Below, in pieces: positions 16,492-24,906 of a stretch of DNA of 47,242 bases (position 1 is its first letter; each line of letters starts with the position of its first letter). Both the position numbers and the translations under genes were made by a program. The stretch spans positions 1-47,242 of the forward strand of contig CAKQPE010000005.1 in the NCBI GenBank assembly GCA_934256695.1, written 5' to 3'. The stretch comes from an uncultured Eubacteriales bacterium. Its GTDB lineage: Bacteria; Bacillota; Clostridia; Lachnospirales; Anaerotignaceae. The notes beneath the pieces are model-generated. The model saw only the letters and a program-made list of their open reading frames with translations. It ran no database searches and was not told the origin of the DNA.

Positions 16492-17007
16492 TTAAAGCAG
16501 TCCTTCGGATATATGTGTCTCATCTTTTTTGTTTTTGGAAGTAAAGGTTTCAACCATAACTTGAATAATTCTTATAATAGTGAGAGTAAAGCCTACAACA
16601 AGGGAAACAGATACATAGGCAATAGGCATTCCTACAGCTATGGTTTTTTGATTTGTTATAAACTGATGGTTTGTTATTCCGGCTGAGTAATAAATCATTA
16701 CAAGACAGAAAAGAATTACTATGATATAAGAAATATATGTAAATATATTTTTGAGTTTCTTCGGGAAAAGGCTTACAACGGCATCAACTCCCAAATGGCT
16801 CTTTGTTCTGAAACCGAGACTTATTCCGAGACAAGAACTCCATACAAAGAGAGCACGAAGGACTTCTTCTGACCAAGGCATTGAATAGTGAAAAATATAT
16901 CTTGTTATAACCTGTATAAAACAGATTAATGTCATTATAACGAATGTTACAGACAAAAGAGCTTCTTCTATATGATTGAAAATTTTTACAAATATATTGT
17001 TTTTCAT
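16492..17007 (-). CDS. dctQ: TRAP transporter small permease subunit
   Basis: A protein of 171 residues with four membrane segments (about 15-35, 48-66, 87-110 and 128-150), the DctQ layout, and the typical SMPWSEEVLRALFVW and GFRTKSHLGVD stretches. It forms the membrane complex with DctM. The ATG is preceded by AAAAGGAGG. It lies between dctP (71-base gap) and dctM. Confidence 0.93.
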   Translation of the reverse strand: MKNNIFVKIFNHIEEALLSVTFVIMTLICFIQVITRYIFHYSMPWSEEVLRALFVWSSCLGISLGFRTKSHLGVDAVVSLFPKKLKNIFTYISYIIVILFCLVMIYYSAGITNHQFITNQKTIAVGMPIAYVSVSLVVGFTLTIIRIIQVMVETFTSKNKKDETHISEGLL

Positions 17008-17078
17008 TATTACTACCTCCTTTTGGAGTAAAATATATCCCGACGGATTTTAACCGCCGGGGCAACGCACAGAGCATA

Positions 17079-18143
17079 TCAGTTGTTCTTAGCTTCATCA
17101 ACAGCGGCGATTAAACCGTCAACAAGGTCAGCACCAAGTTTTTCTCTGTATTCATCATATACAGGCATTGCAAGTTCTTTAAATACAGCTTCCTGTTCAG
17201 GAGTAAGAGTTACAACTTCACAGCCGGCAGCTTTAAAGCCATCAACCTGTTTTTTGTCATTTTCTGCAATAAGGTTATTTATATATTCGGCTGCATCTTT
17301 GGAAGCCTGAACGAAAATTTCTTTATCTTCCGGAGAAAGTCCTTCTATAAGGTCTTTATTCCACATTATAAAAGCAGGATCCCAACAATAAGTCCAGTCT
17401 GTTATATAAGGACATACTTCATAAAGCTTATTTGAATCAATTGCCGCTACAGGGTTTTCCTGTCCGTCAACTGTTCCCTGCTGGATAGCTGTATAAACTT
17501 CTGACATATTAAGTATTGTAGGGTCAGCACCCCAAAGCTTAAAGGAATCAACAAGAGAATTTGCTTCAGGAACTCTTATTTTAAGACCTTTGAGGTCGTC
17601 AGGAGTTTCTACGGTACGCTTTGAGTTTGTAAGCCATCTCATACCGTTTTCACATATTGAAAATGAAATACATCCGCTGTCTTCAAGCCATGTCATAGCT
17701 TCCTGACCTATATCGCTGTTGTTAAGAGCTTTAAAACCGGTTTCTCTGTCCGGAAACATAAAAGGAAGTGAGAAAACGGCGTATTTTTCGTTAAATCCCT
17801 GATAACTTAAACCTGAATGAATCATTATTTGGAGAGCACCTGTACCTGTCATTTCAACTATGGAACGGTTACTTCCTCCGGAAAGGGAGCCGGCAGGATA
17901 TGCTTCTACGTTGTAACGACCATCGGTTCTTTCGTAAAGCAGCTCTCCGAGATATTTAAGACCAAGCTGCCAAGGGTGAGTGTCATTGAAAGGATGTGAA
18001 GCCAAAAGAGTTTCAGTTTTTACATTGTCCTGAGTATTGCCTGAAGCTGAAGTGGAAGATGAAGAACTTCCGCAGCCGGCAAAGGCAGATACAGTTAAAA
18101 CGAATGCTGCTGCAAGTGCTAATAATTTTGTTCTCTTTTTCAT
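17079..18143 (-). CDS. dctP: TRAP transporter substrate-binding lipoprotein
   Basis: A protein of 354 residues with a lipoprotein signal (MKKRTKLLALAAAF..., lipobox AFAGC, lipidated Cys23) and a Ser/Thr linker. The mature part has DctP-family signatures: LKGLKIRVPEA, with the Arg that in characterised members binds the substrate carboxylate, and QQGTVDGQENP. It captures a carboxylate outside the membrane and hands it to DctQM. It is the first gene of the leftward operon, with AAAGGGGG before its start. The promoter and the inverted-repeat array lie at 18188-18267. Family features do not reveal the substrate; the LarA-like neighbour hints at a 2-hydroxy or sugar acid. Confidence 0.95.
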   Translation of the reverse strand: MKKRTKLLALAAAFVLTVSAFAGCGSSSSSTSASGNTQDNVKTETLLASHPFNDTHPWQLGLKYLGELLYERTDGRYNVEAYPAGSLSGGSNRSIVEMTGTGALQIMIHSGLSYQGFNEKYAVFSLPFMFPDRETGFKALNNSDIGQEAMTWLEDSGCISFSICENGMRWLTNSKRTVETPDDLKGLKIRVPEANSLVDSFKLWGADPTILNMSEVYTAIQQGTVDGQENPVAAIDSNKLYEVCPYITDWTYCWDPAFIMWNKDLIEGLSPEDKEIFVQASKDAAEYINNLIAENDKKQVDGFKAAGCEVVTLTPEQEAVFKELAMPVYDEYREKLGADLVDGLIAAVDEAKNN

Positions 18144-18187
18144 AAAATAGACCCCCTTTAAGTTGAAAATAAATATTTAAATCACAT

Positions 18188-18267
18188 GACATAGTATCTC
18201 GTTTGGTTTGATGGTGTAGTGGTACTATGTTTAAAACTAAAATATCATAGTAGACATACTATGTCAA
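18188..18267 (-). promoter_or_regulatory. dctP promoter with four ACATAGTA-type operator half-sites
   Basis: On the minus strand, TTGACA (18262-18267) and TATTTT (18239-18244) are 17 bases apart. Half-sites are ACATAGTA at 18189-18196, TACTATGT at 18223-18230, CATAGTA at 18246-18252 and TACTATGTC at 18257-18265. The last two form a perfect inverted repeat (arms 7 bp, spacer 4) inside the core promoter; GACATACTATGTC (18253-18265) is itself palindromic and overlaps the -35 box. The first pair lies downstream, in the leader. This fits repression by one or both GntR proteins encoded to the right; the match is inference. From 18268 to 18487 the sequence is AT-rich, and I saw no other clear element. 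Confidence 0.65.
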
Positions 18268-18487
18268 TGATATATTTCAAAAATAAAGAAATTTGTATAA
18301 TAGATATAAAAATAACGTTATAAATTATGCATAATATATAATTTATAATTACAATAAAATGTGATATTATAAAATATATAACATAGATGCTGGACCAAAT
18401 AAAGTTTTTAAATTAATACATATTATGAATTATAAAAGATGACATCGTATGTATTATGATAAATACAATATATGGAGGAGATTGTGT

Positions 18488-19216
18488 ATGAGTAGATTTG
18501 TACCGATATCAATGGATATAGCAAACAAAATAAGAGATATGATTTTTCTTGAAAAAAGATTCCTTCCAGGCAGCAGACTTCCTAACGAGACAGAACTTAT
18601 GAATGAATTGGGAGTAAGCAGAACAAGTTTAAGGGAAGCGGTAAAGATATTGATTGCCAGCAATATTTTATATATAAAACGTGGAACAGGTACTTTTGTA
18701 TGCGAATTCGAAGATAAAAACGAAAGGATATTTAAATCTTTTTATTCAGGAAATGATATATCAATCGTAAAGAATTCTTTTGAGATAAGAGTTATTCTTG
18801 AACCCGAAATGGCTTACCAATCTATAGAAAATGTAAGTGATAAGGATATAGAAAATTTAAAAAGATTGGAAGAAGTTTGTACCGAAAAAATAAAATCAGG
18901 CAAAGACTATTCGAGTGAGGACAAACAGTTCCATGCAGCTATTGCAAGCATATCTAAAAATCATATTTTTGAAAAACTGATGCCTTATTTTTATGTCTCT
19001 ATTGCAAATATAGAAGACTCTATATCGAAAGAGGAAACAGATGCAGCAGTAAAAGCACTTAATGAAAATGCGTTAAAATATCATAAAAAGATAGTTGATT
19101 GTTTTATCCGCAGAGATGCAGCCGGAGTGAAAATTGCAATGGAGACACATATATATAATTCAATGAGCATTTTTGATAATTTGATAATATCAAAGCCAAA
19201 GCTTATGGAATTTTAA
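18488..19216 (+). CDS. GntR-family regulator, FCD (FadR) subfamily, copy 1
   Basis: A protein of 242 residues. The N-terminal winged helix (about 8-75) shows LPNETELMNELGVSRTSLRE and the wing RGTGTFV. The FCD effector domain (about 85-230) keeps Asp and His of EDKQFHAAIA, His of KYHKKI and His of METHIYN, the usual metal-ligand set that binds carboxylate effectors. ATG 18488 is chosen because GGAGGAG lies 7 bases upstream. It is divergent from the TRAP operon and likely controls it in response to the transported acid. It is closely similar to the next gene. Confidence 0.92.
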   Translation: MSRFVPISMDIANKIRDMIFLEKRFLPGSRLPNETELMNELGVSRTSLREAVKILIASNILYIKRGTGTFVCEFEDKNERIFKSFYSGNDISIVKNSFEIRVILEPEMAYQSIENVSDKDIENLKRLEEVCTEKIKSGKDYSSEDKQFHAAIASISKNHIFEKLMPYFYVSIANIEDSISKEETDAAVKALNENALKYHKKIVDCFIRRDAAGVKIAMETHIYNSMSIFDNLIISKPKLMEF

Positions 19217-19256
19217 TACAACACAGATATTGCAGTGTTGAGGTAATGATAAATAT

Positions 19257-19286
19257 TTGAATTTAAGTGTTAATAAATGTTATAAT
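19257..19286 (+). promoter_or_regulatory. Promoter of the second GntR gene
   Basis: TTGAAT (19257-19262) and TATAAT (19281-19286) with an 18-base spacer lie about 31 bases before the start codon, so the second regulator probably has its own transcript. Confidence 0.6.
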
Positions 19287-19316
19287 AAACTAATTATATA
19301 TGAGGAAGTGACTGCT

Positions 19317-20006
19317 TTGAGTAAATACATTTCGCTTGCTGAAGAAACTGCTGGGAAATTAAAAGATATGATAATTGTTAATAAAATATACTCTCCGGGA
19401 GATAGACTGCCGAATGAATCACAGCTTTCTGAAATGCTTAAAGTAAGCAGAACATCTATAAGAGAAGCGGTAAAAATACTTATTGCCGAAAATATACTGG
19501 AGATAAGACGTGGTATAGGTACTTTTGTGAAAGAAAACCCCGGAAGTTCATCGAATTTATTTGATATGATATATCTTAGCGATAAAAAACATGATTTAAA
19601 GGATTCTCTTAATCTACGGCTTATACTTGAACCTTCGATGATAAAAAATACAATAAATATGGCTACCAAAAGTGAACTGGAGAAAATAGCTTATTATGAG
19701 GAAAAGTGCAGAGAAGAATGTTTTGCCGGAAATTCATATTTTGAGTATGATGTTAAGTTTCATGAGGCTATAGCTACAGCATCGCATAACAAAATATTTG
19801 AACAGCTTACACCGTTTCTTCACCAATCAATATCCATAATAGGAAAATCTATGAAAGATGAAAAAATAAGAAATGCTTTTCGTGAAAATGCAGTAATATA
19901 TCATAAAAAAATTATGGACTGCATAAAAGAAAAGGATTATCTCGGTGCTGAAATATACTCAAAAATACATGTGTATAATGCTATAAAAATAATGAATCTG
20001 ATTTGA
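19317..20006 (+). CDS. GntR-family regulator, FCD subfamily, copy 2
   Basis: A protein of 229 residues that aligns without large gaps to the preceding regulator, sharing PNE, VSRTS, REAVKILIA, NIL and the RRGIGTFV-type wing. The FCD residues are also kept (DVKFHEAIATASH, YHKKIMDC, KIHVYNA), so both copies look functional. The TTG at 19317 is chosen because GAGGAAG lies 8 bases upstream and it gives the same N-terminus as copy 1 (MSKYIS versus MSRFVP); an ATG 20 codons upstream would lie within the promoter. The pair is a tandem duplication that has diverged. Confidence 0.88.
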   Translation: MSKYISLAEETAGKLKDMIIVNKIYSPGDRLPNESQLSEMLKVSRTSIREAVKILIAENILEIRRGIGTFVKENPGSSSNLFDMIYLSDKKHDLKDSLNLRLILEPSMIKNTINMATKSELEKIAYYEEKCREECFAGNSYFEYDVKFHEAIATASHNKIFEQLTPFLHQSISIIGKSMKDEKIRNAFRENAVIYHKKIMDCIKEKDYLGAEIYSKIHVYNAIKIMNLI

Positions 20007-20015
20007 AAGTTTATT

Positions 20016-20054
20016 TATAAAACCCAAAGGTGTATATTTCCTTTGGGTTTTATA
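20016..20054 (+). terminator. Terminator after the GntR pair
   Basis: A 15-bp perfect stem (20016-20030/20040-20054) around a 9-base loop, with TTTT in the 3' arm. A TATACT at 20173-20178 could be the -10 box for mutS2, but no well-placed -35 box is seen. Confidence 0.8.
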
Positions 20055-20229
20055 CTGTTAAAAAGAAAAAACAATATGTTGGAAATAATGGCAATTAATT
20101 TGAATAGTTTGAAAAAACAAAAATATACACAATAATTTTTAAGTAATTGTGCGAAAAACTTAATAAGTATGGTATACTATAAAACAGTTGGATTTAATTT
20201 GAAGTAATATAATTTAGGCAGGTATTTTT

Positions 20230-22626
20230 ATGAATAAAAAGGTTTTTAAAACTCTTGAATATGATAAAATAACAGAAAAACTTATGTCTTATGCCGTATC
20301 ACCTATGGCAAAGGAGATGGCACAAGATTTAAAGCCGTCTGTAAGTTTAAGTGAAATAGAGCAGTGGCAGAACGAAACATCTGAAGCAGAGGCAATGATA
20401 CTTAGAAAAGGCAGCATACCTCTTGGAGGACTGCACGAACTTCGTCCGCAGATAAAAAGGCTTGCTATGGGCGGAAGTCTTGGAATAGCGGAGCTGTTAA
20501 ATGTAGGTGAATTTCTATATGTATGCAGAAGAATAAAGAATTATTCGATAAACGAGAATAAGTCCGAAACATACAACACAATAGGTCCTATGTTTGACCT
20601 GTTAATGGAACTTCCTAAGCTTGAAAAAGAAATTTCAAGAGCAATATTATCGGAAACGGAGGTTGCCGATGACGCATCACAGGGACTTAAAAGCGTAAGA
20701 CGTGAGATGAAATCATCAAATGACAGAATAAGAGAACATCTCAATAATATTATTAATTCTCAGTCCTACAGACCTATGCTGCAGGATTATGTAATAACAA
20801 TAAGAAACGACAGATATTGTGTGCCTGTTAAAAGCGAATACAGAAACAGTTTCAGCGGAATGGTACACGACCAGTCTAATACAGGCTCTACATTATTTAT
20901 AGAGCCGTTAAGTGTTGTTCAGTTAAATAACAGAATAAAAGAATTACAGATAAAAGAAAAAGAGGAAATAGAAAAAATACTCCAGAGATTGTCTGCAAGT
21001 GTATATGAAAATCTTGACGTTATAGAATCTAATCTTAAAATAGTTGCTCATCTTGATTTTGTGTTCGCAAAGGGTCAGCTTTCATTATCTATGAAAGCCA
21101 CAAAAGCAATATTTAACACAAAAGGCTATATAAACATCAAAAAAGGCAGACACCCGCTTTTAAACAGCGATACCGTTGTGCCTATAAATATTTATCTTGG
21201 CGGAGATTTTACAACGCTTCTTATAACAGGCCCTAACACAGGCGGAAAAACAGTTGCTTTAAAAACACTGGGACTTTTTCAGCTTATGGGACAGTCGGGA
21301 CTGCACATACCGGCGTTTGATAATTCTGAGTTGGGAATTTTTGACGAAGTTTTTGCGGATATTGGTGACGAGCAGAGTATTGAGCAGAATTTAAGTACAT
21401 TTTCCGCACATATGAAAAATACGGTATCAATACTTGAAAACGTAACGGACAACTCCCTTGTGCTTTTTGATGAGCTTGGAGCAGGAACAGACCCTATAGA
21501 GGGTGCCGCTCTTGCTATAAGTATAATACAGAGTCTTAAAGAGAGAAACATAAGAACGGCCGTAACAACCCACTACAGTGAGCTTAAAGTTTATGCTCTT
21601 TCAACAGATGGCGTAGAAAACGCAAGCTGCGAGTTTGATGTTGAATCATTAAAACCTACGTACAGACTTTTAATAGGAATACCGGGAAAGAGCAATGCCT
21701 TTGCCATATCAAAAAGGCTTGGTTTAAGTGATGACATAATAAACGGTGCAAAAGAGTTTGTGGGAAAAGAAAATGTTAAGTTTGAGGACGTAATAACAGA
21801 CCTTGAAATAAGCAGAAGATCAGTTGTAATTGAACAGGAAAGAGCAGAAGAATATCGTCTGGAAGCAGAAAAACTGAAAAAAGACGTGGAAAAACAGAAG
21901 GAAAAAACAAAGCAGCAGAAAGAAAAAATACTTGCCGAAGCAAGAGAACAGGCAAGAATGATTTATCAGAAGGCAAAGGAAGAAGCCGACAGCATAATAA
22001 AAGAAATGAACCGTGACGCAAGAAACAGGGCTAATCAGGAAAAGATGAATCAGAACAGAAGGCTCATTAAGGAGAAGCTTTCCTCTGCCGATTCGGAAAT
22101 AACAAAAATGCTGGCAAAAAGAAGAAAACAGCACAAAGCACCGGAGAAAATCGAAGTGGGTGACAGTGTATATATTGTATCCTTCGACCAGCATGGAGTG
22201 GTTGTTTCCGCACCGGACGACAACAAAAATGTAATGGTTCAGATGGGAATTATGAAAATACAGGTTCCGTTAAGTGAGCTTGTTATAGACGAAAAGAGCG
22301 AAAGCGAGAACAAGGTACAGAATCCGAGAAACAATATGAGAAATATTTCCAGAAAAGCCGCCGCAGGTAAATCAATGTTCGTAAGTCCTGAAATAGACTG
22401 CCGAGGACAGACTGTTGATGAAGGAATAGGAAATATTGACAAATATATTGATGACGCATTCCTTGCGGGACTTAAACAGGTTACAATAATACACGGAAAA
22501 GGAACAGGAGTGCTGAGGGCTGCTGTACAGAAATATCTTGCTAAAAATCCTCATGTAAAATCGTACAGACCGGGAACATTCGGTGAAGGTGAAATGGGTG
22601 TAACCGTAGTTGAGCTTAAAAATTAA
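20230..22626 (+). CDS. mutS2: Endonuclease MutS2
   Basis: A protein of 798 residues, the usual MutS2 length. There is no mismatch-recognition domain. The core and lever helices (about 1-300) precede the ATPase, with Walker A GPNTGGKT (334-341), LVLFDELGAGTDP and TTHYSELK. A long charged coiled coil (about 510-630) leads to a KOW-like segment (EKIEVGDSVYIVSFDQHGVV), and a C-terminal Smr nuclease domain (about 720-798) has DCRG and HGKGTGVLR. Characterised homologues act on branched DNA or on collided ribosomes (RqcU); which role holds here cannot be read from the sequence. It probably heads an operon with the two-component system. Confidence 0.95.
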   Translation: MNKKVFKTLEYDKITEKLMSYAVSPMAKEMAQDLKPSVSLSEIEQWQNETSEAEAMILRKGSIPLGGLHELRPQIKRLAMGGSLGIAELLNVGEFLYVCRRIKNYSINENKSETYNTIGPMFDLLMELPKLEKEISRAILSETEVADDASQGLKSVRREMKSSNDRIREHLNNIINSQSYRPMLQDYVITIRNDRYCVPVKSEYRNSFSGMVHDQSNTGSTLFIEPLSVVQLNNRIKELQIKEKEEIEKILQRLSASVYENLDVIESNLKIVAHLDFVFAKGQLSLSMKATKAIFNTKGYINIKKGRHPLLNSDTVVPINIYLGGDFTTLLITGPNTGGKTVALKTLGLFQLMGQSGLHIPAFDNSELGIFDEVFADIGDEQSIEQNLSTFSAHMKNTVSILENVTDNSLVLFDELGAGTDPIEGAALAISIIQSLKERNIRTAVTTHYSELKVYALSTDGVENASCEFDVESLKPTYRLLIGIPGKSNAFAISKRLGLSDDIINGAKEFVGKENVKFEDVITDLEISRRSVVIEQERAEEYRLEAEKLKKDVEKQKEKTKQQKEKILAEAREQARMIYQKAKEEADSIIKEMNRDARNRANQEKMNQNRRLIKEKLSSADSEITKMLAKRRKQHKAPEKIEVGDSVYIVSFDQHGVVVSAPDDNKNVMVQMGIMKIQVPLSELVIDEKSESENKVQNPRNNMRNISRKAAAGKSMFVSPEIDCRGQTVDEGIGNIDKYIDDAFLAGLKQVTIIHGKGTGVLRAAVQKYLAKNPHVKSYRPGTFGEGEMGVTVVELKN

Positions 22627-22642
22627 AGGAGGTTTATAAATA

Positions 22643-23335
22643 ATGGCTTCAAAACAGAAGATACTTATTGTAGACGATGACGAGCATATATCAGAACTTA
22701 TATCTCTCTATCTTATAAGAGAGGGATACGACACAAAGGAAGTCCATGACGGAAAAAGTGCTTTGGAAGCCTTTAAAACATATTCTCCCAATCTTATAAT
22801 GCTTGATATTATGATGCCTGTAATGGACGGATATGAGGTATGCAAGGAAATAAGAAAAACAAGTACAGTGCCTATAATAATGCTTACGGCAAAGGGTGAT
22901 ACCATAGACAAGGTTCTTGGGCTGGAACTGGGAGCCGATGATTATATAGTTAAGCCTTTTGAAGCCAAAGAAATGGTGGCAAGGGTAAAGGCTGTATTAA
23001 GAAGGTTTGATACAGGAAAGGCAGAAAAAGAAAATTCAAAAATATTAAAATATGAAAATCTTGAAATAAATATGGAAAACTATACAGTAAAATACCATGG
23101 AGAGTTTTTGAATTTTCCGCCTAAAGAATTTGAGCTTTTGTATTTCCTTGCCAAAAGACCTAATCAGGTATTTACCCGTGACCAGCTGCTGGATAAAATT
23201 TGGGGATACGAATACATAGGGGATACAAGAACAGTTGATGTTCATATAAAAAGAATACGAGAAAAATTCGATCAGAAAGACCCATGGAATGTAAAAACCG
23301 TATGGGGAGTCGGATATAAATTCGAGGTGGAATAA
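22643..23335 (+). CDS. OmpR/PhoB-family response regulator
   Basis: A protein of 230 residues. The receiver domain (1-120) has the acidic pair DDD at 11-13, the phospho-acceptor Asp55 in LDIMMPVMDG, Thr in MLTAKG and Lys in VKPFE. A C-terminal winged helix (about 130-228) has PPKEFELL and TRTVDVHIKRIREK. It has AAAGGAGG 9 bases before the ATG and overlaps the kinase gene by one base (TAATG). The layout matches the WalR/PhoP-like group, but it cannot be assigned to a named pathway. Confidence 0.95.
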   Translation: MASKQKILIVDDDEHISELISLYLIREGYDTKEVHDGKSALEAFKTYSPNLIMLDIMMPVMDGYEVCKEIRKTSTVPIIMLTAKGDTIDKVLGLELGADDYIVKPFEAKEMVARVKAVLRRFDTGKAEKENSKILKYENLEINMENYTVKYHGEFLNFPPKEFELLYFLAKRPNQVFTRDQLLDKIWGYEYIGDTRTVDVHIKRIREKFDQKDPWNVKTVWGVGYKFEVE

Positions 23336-24777
23336 TGTTCTGTATCAAAAGAAAACCAAAGCAGACTATACTCAGAAGGCAAATGGTAATATACATGGGT
23401 ATAATACTGATTCTTTTTACAATATTCGGTTCCGGTATATCTTTTATTTATACACGCCACTACATGAGTGAACAGGAACAGCAGCTTATATTGCAGGGAG
23501 AGAGATTTAAAGAGTCACTTACAAATCTTTATTACAACGGAGATATAGACGCAAGCAACCTTAGTTTTGAATTTCAGGTAATGAAAAAATACATGGGAAC
23601 AACTGTATTTTTTATGAACAACAAAGGACAGATAAATTTTACATCTGATGATGTAAGCCAGAAGTGGATAGGGCAGACAATAACCGATGAAGCCGTGAAT
23701 ATTGTTCTTGACGGAAAAATAGCTACTGTTCAGGGTAAAATAGGCGGAATGTTTAATGAAACGGTTCTTACGGTAGGCTATCCGATAGTAATAGACGGAA
23801 CACCCATGGGCGGAATATTTATGTGTAAGCCTATGGATATTCTTAAATCATCTATGAGTGATGTTGTTTTTCTTATGATGGGATACATGGTTCCAATCAT
23901 AATAATAGGTCTCGGTCTTGTTTATTATTCGGTAAAAAAAATATCCAGTCCTCTTATTGAAATGAATGAGGCGGCAAAAATAATAGCAGACGGAAGATTC
24001 AGCGAAAGAATAGAGGTTGAAAGCGGAGATGAAGTAGGTCAGCTGGCAGATTCGTTCAATCTTATGGCTGAAAGTCTTGAGGAAACAGAAAAAAGACGAA
24101 AGGAATTTATTGCTAATATATCCCATGATTTAAGAAGCCCTCTTACAAGCATACAGGGGTTTATAGAGGCAATAGCAGACGGAACGATTCCGGCAGAAAA
24201 GCAAGGGTACTATCTTAAAATAGTTCTTGAGGAAACAGGCAGACTTTCAAAACTTGCAAATGACCTTGTTGATTTAAGTTCTGCTCAGGCGGGAGCTATG
24301 GTTCTTGAAAGATGTGAATTTGATATAAATGAGCTTATACGTGAAACCATAGACTCAATGGAGCCGAGATTTAATAAAAAAGATATTCATGTGAATGCTG
24401 TATTTGCAGACGAAGTCACCATTGTAAATGCAGACCCGAACAAAATAAAGAGGGTTCTCCAAAATCTTATAGACAACGCTATTAAATTTTCTTATGAAGG
24501 CGGAAATATTAATGTTGAAGTACAGGAAAAAGACAAAAAAGCGGTTGTTTATGTAAGAGATGACGGAAAAGGCATAACAGATGAAGAAATGAAACACGTT
24601 TTTGAAAGATTTTTTAAAGCCGATGCATCAAGGGGACTGGATAAGACAGGTGTTGGTCTGGGCCTTTCCATAGTAAAAGAGTTTGTTAATGCCCACAATG
24701 AAAGAGTAGATGTAAGAAGTTTGCCTGAAGGTGGAACTGAATTTATGTTTACTCTCATGTCTGTGAATAAAGAATAA
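23335..24777 (+). CDS. Membrane sensor histidine kinase
   Basis: A protein of 480 residues. A first membrane helix (about 17-42), an extracellular sensor region of about 140 residues with a Cache/PAS-like look, and a second helix (about 180-205) are followed by HAMP (about 205-255), HisKA with phospho-acceptor His264 in ISHDLRSPLTS, and HATPase_c with the N box NLIDNAIKFS, G1 DDGKG, and GVGLGLSIV. It is the cognate partner of the overlapping response regulator gene. There is no intracellular PAS domain. The signal is unknown. Confidence 0.95.
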   Translation: MFCIKRKPKQTILRRQMVIYMGIILILFTIFGSGISFIYTRHYMSEQEQQLILQGERFKESLTNLYYNGDIDASNLSFEFQVMKKYMGTTVFFMNNKGQINFTSDDVSQKWIGQTITDEAVNIVLDGKIATVQGKIGGMFNETVLTVGYPIVIDGTPMGGIFMCKPMDILKSSMSDVVFLMMGYMVPIIIIGLGLVYYSVKKISSPLIEMNEAAKIIADGRFSERIEVESGDEVGQLADSFNLMAESLEETEKRRKEFIANISHDLRSPLTSIQGFIEAIADGTIPAEKQGYYLKIVLEETGRLSKLANDLVDLSSAQAGAMVLERCEFDINELIRETIDSMEPRFNKKDIHVNAVFADEVTIVNADPNKIKRVLQNLIDNAIKFSYEGGNINVEVQEKDKKAVVYVRDDGKGITDEEMKHVFERFFKADASRGLDKTGVGLGLSIVKEFVNAHNERVDVRSLPEGGTEFMFTLMSVNKE

Positions 24778-24795
24778 GAAAGTAAATAAAATTAT

Positions 24796-24861
24796 TTGCA
24801 GATAAGATAAATATAGGGTAAAATATATTTTGTTTTTAATTGTGCCGATTAGCTTCGGTAC
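24796..24861 (+). promoter_or_regulatory. Promoter and leader hairpin of the purine permease gene
   Basis: TTGCAG (24796-24801) and TAAAAT (24819-24824) are 17 bases apart. A 7-bp hairpin (24842-24848/24855-24861, one G-T pair) lies in the expected leader. The conserved core of the purine riboswitch is not seen, although the gene type often carries one. Confidence 0.5.
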
Positions 24862-24906
24862 AAAGATATTATAATTTTTCTATTTTATGAAAGGGGTTTT
24901 AGAGCA

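Noticed and set aside
24778..24906. Purine riboswitch before the NCS2 permease
   Set aside because: The conserved core loops of the purine aptamer are not present; only a 7-bp hairpin is seen.
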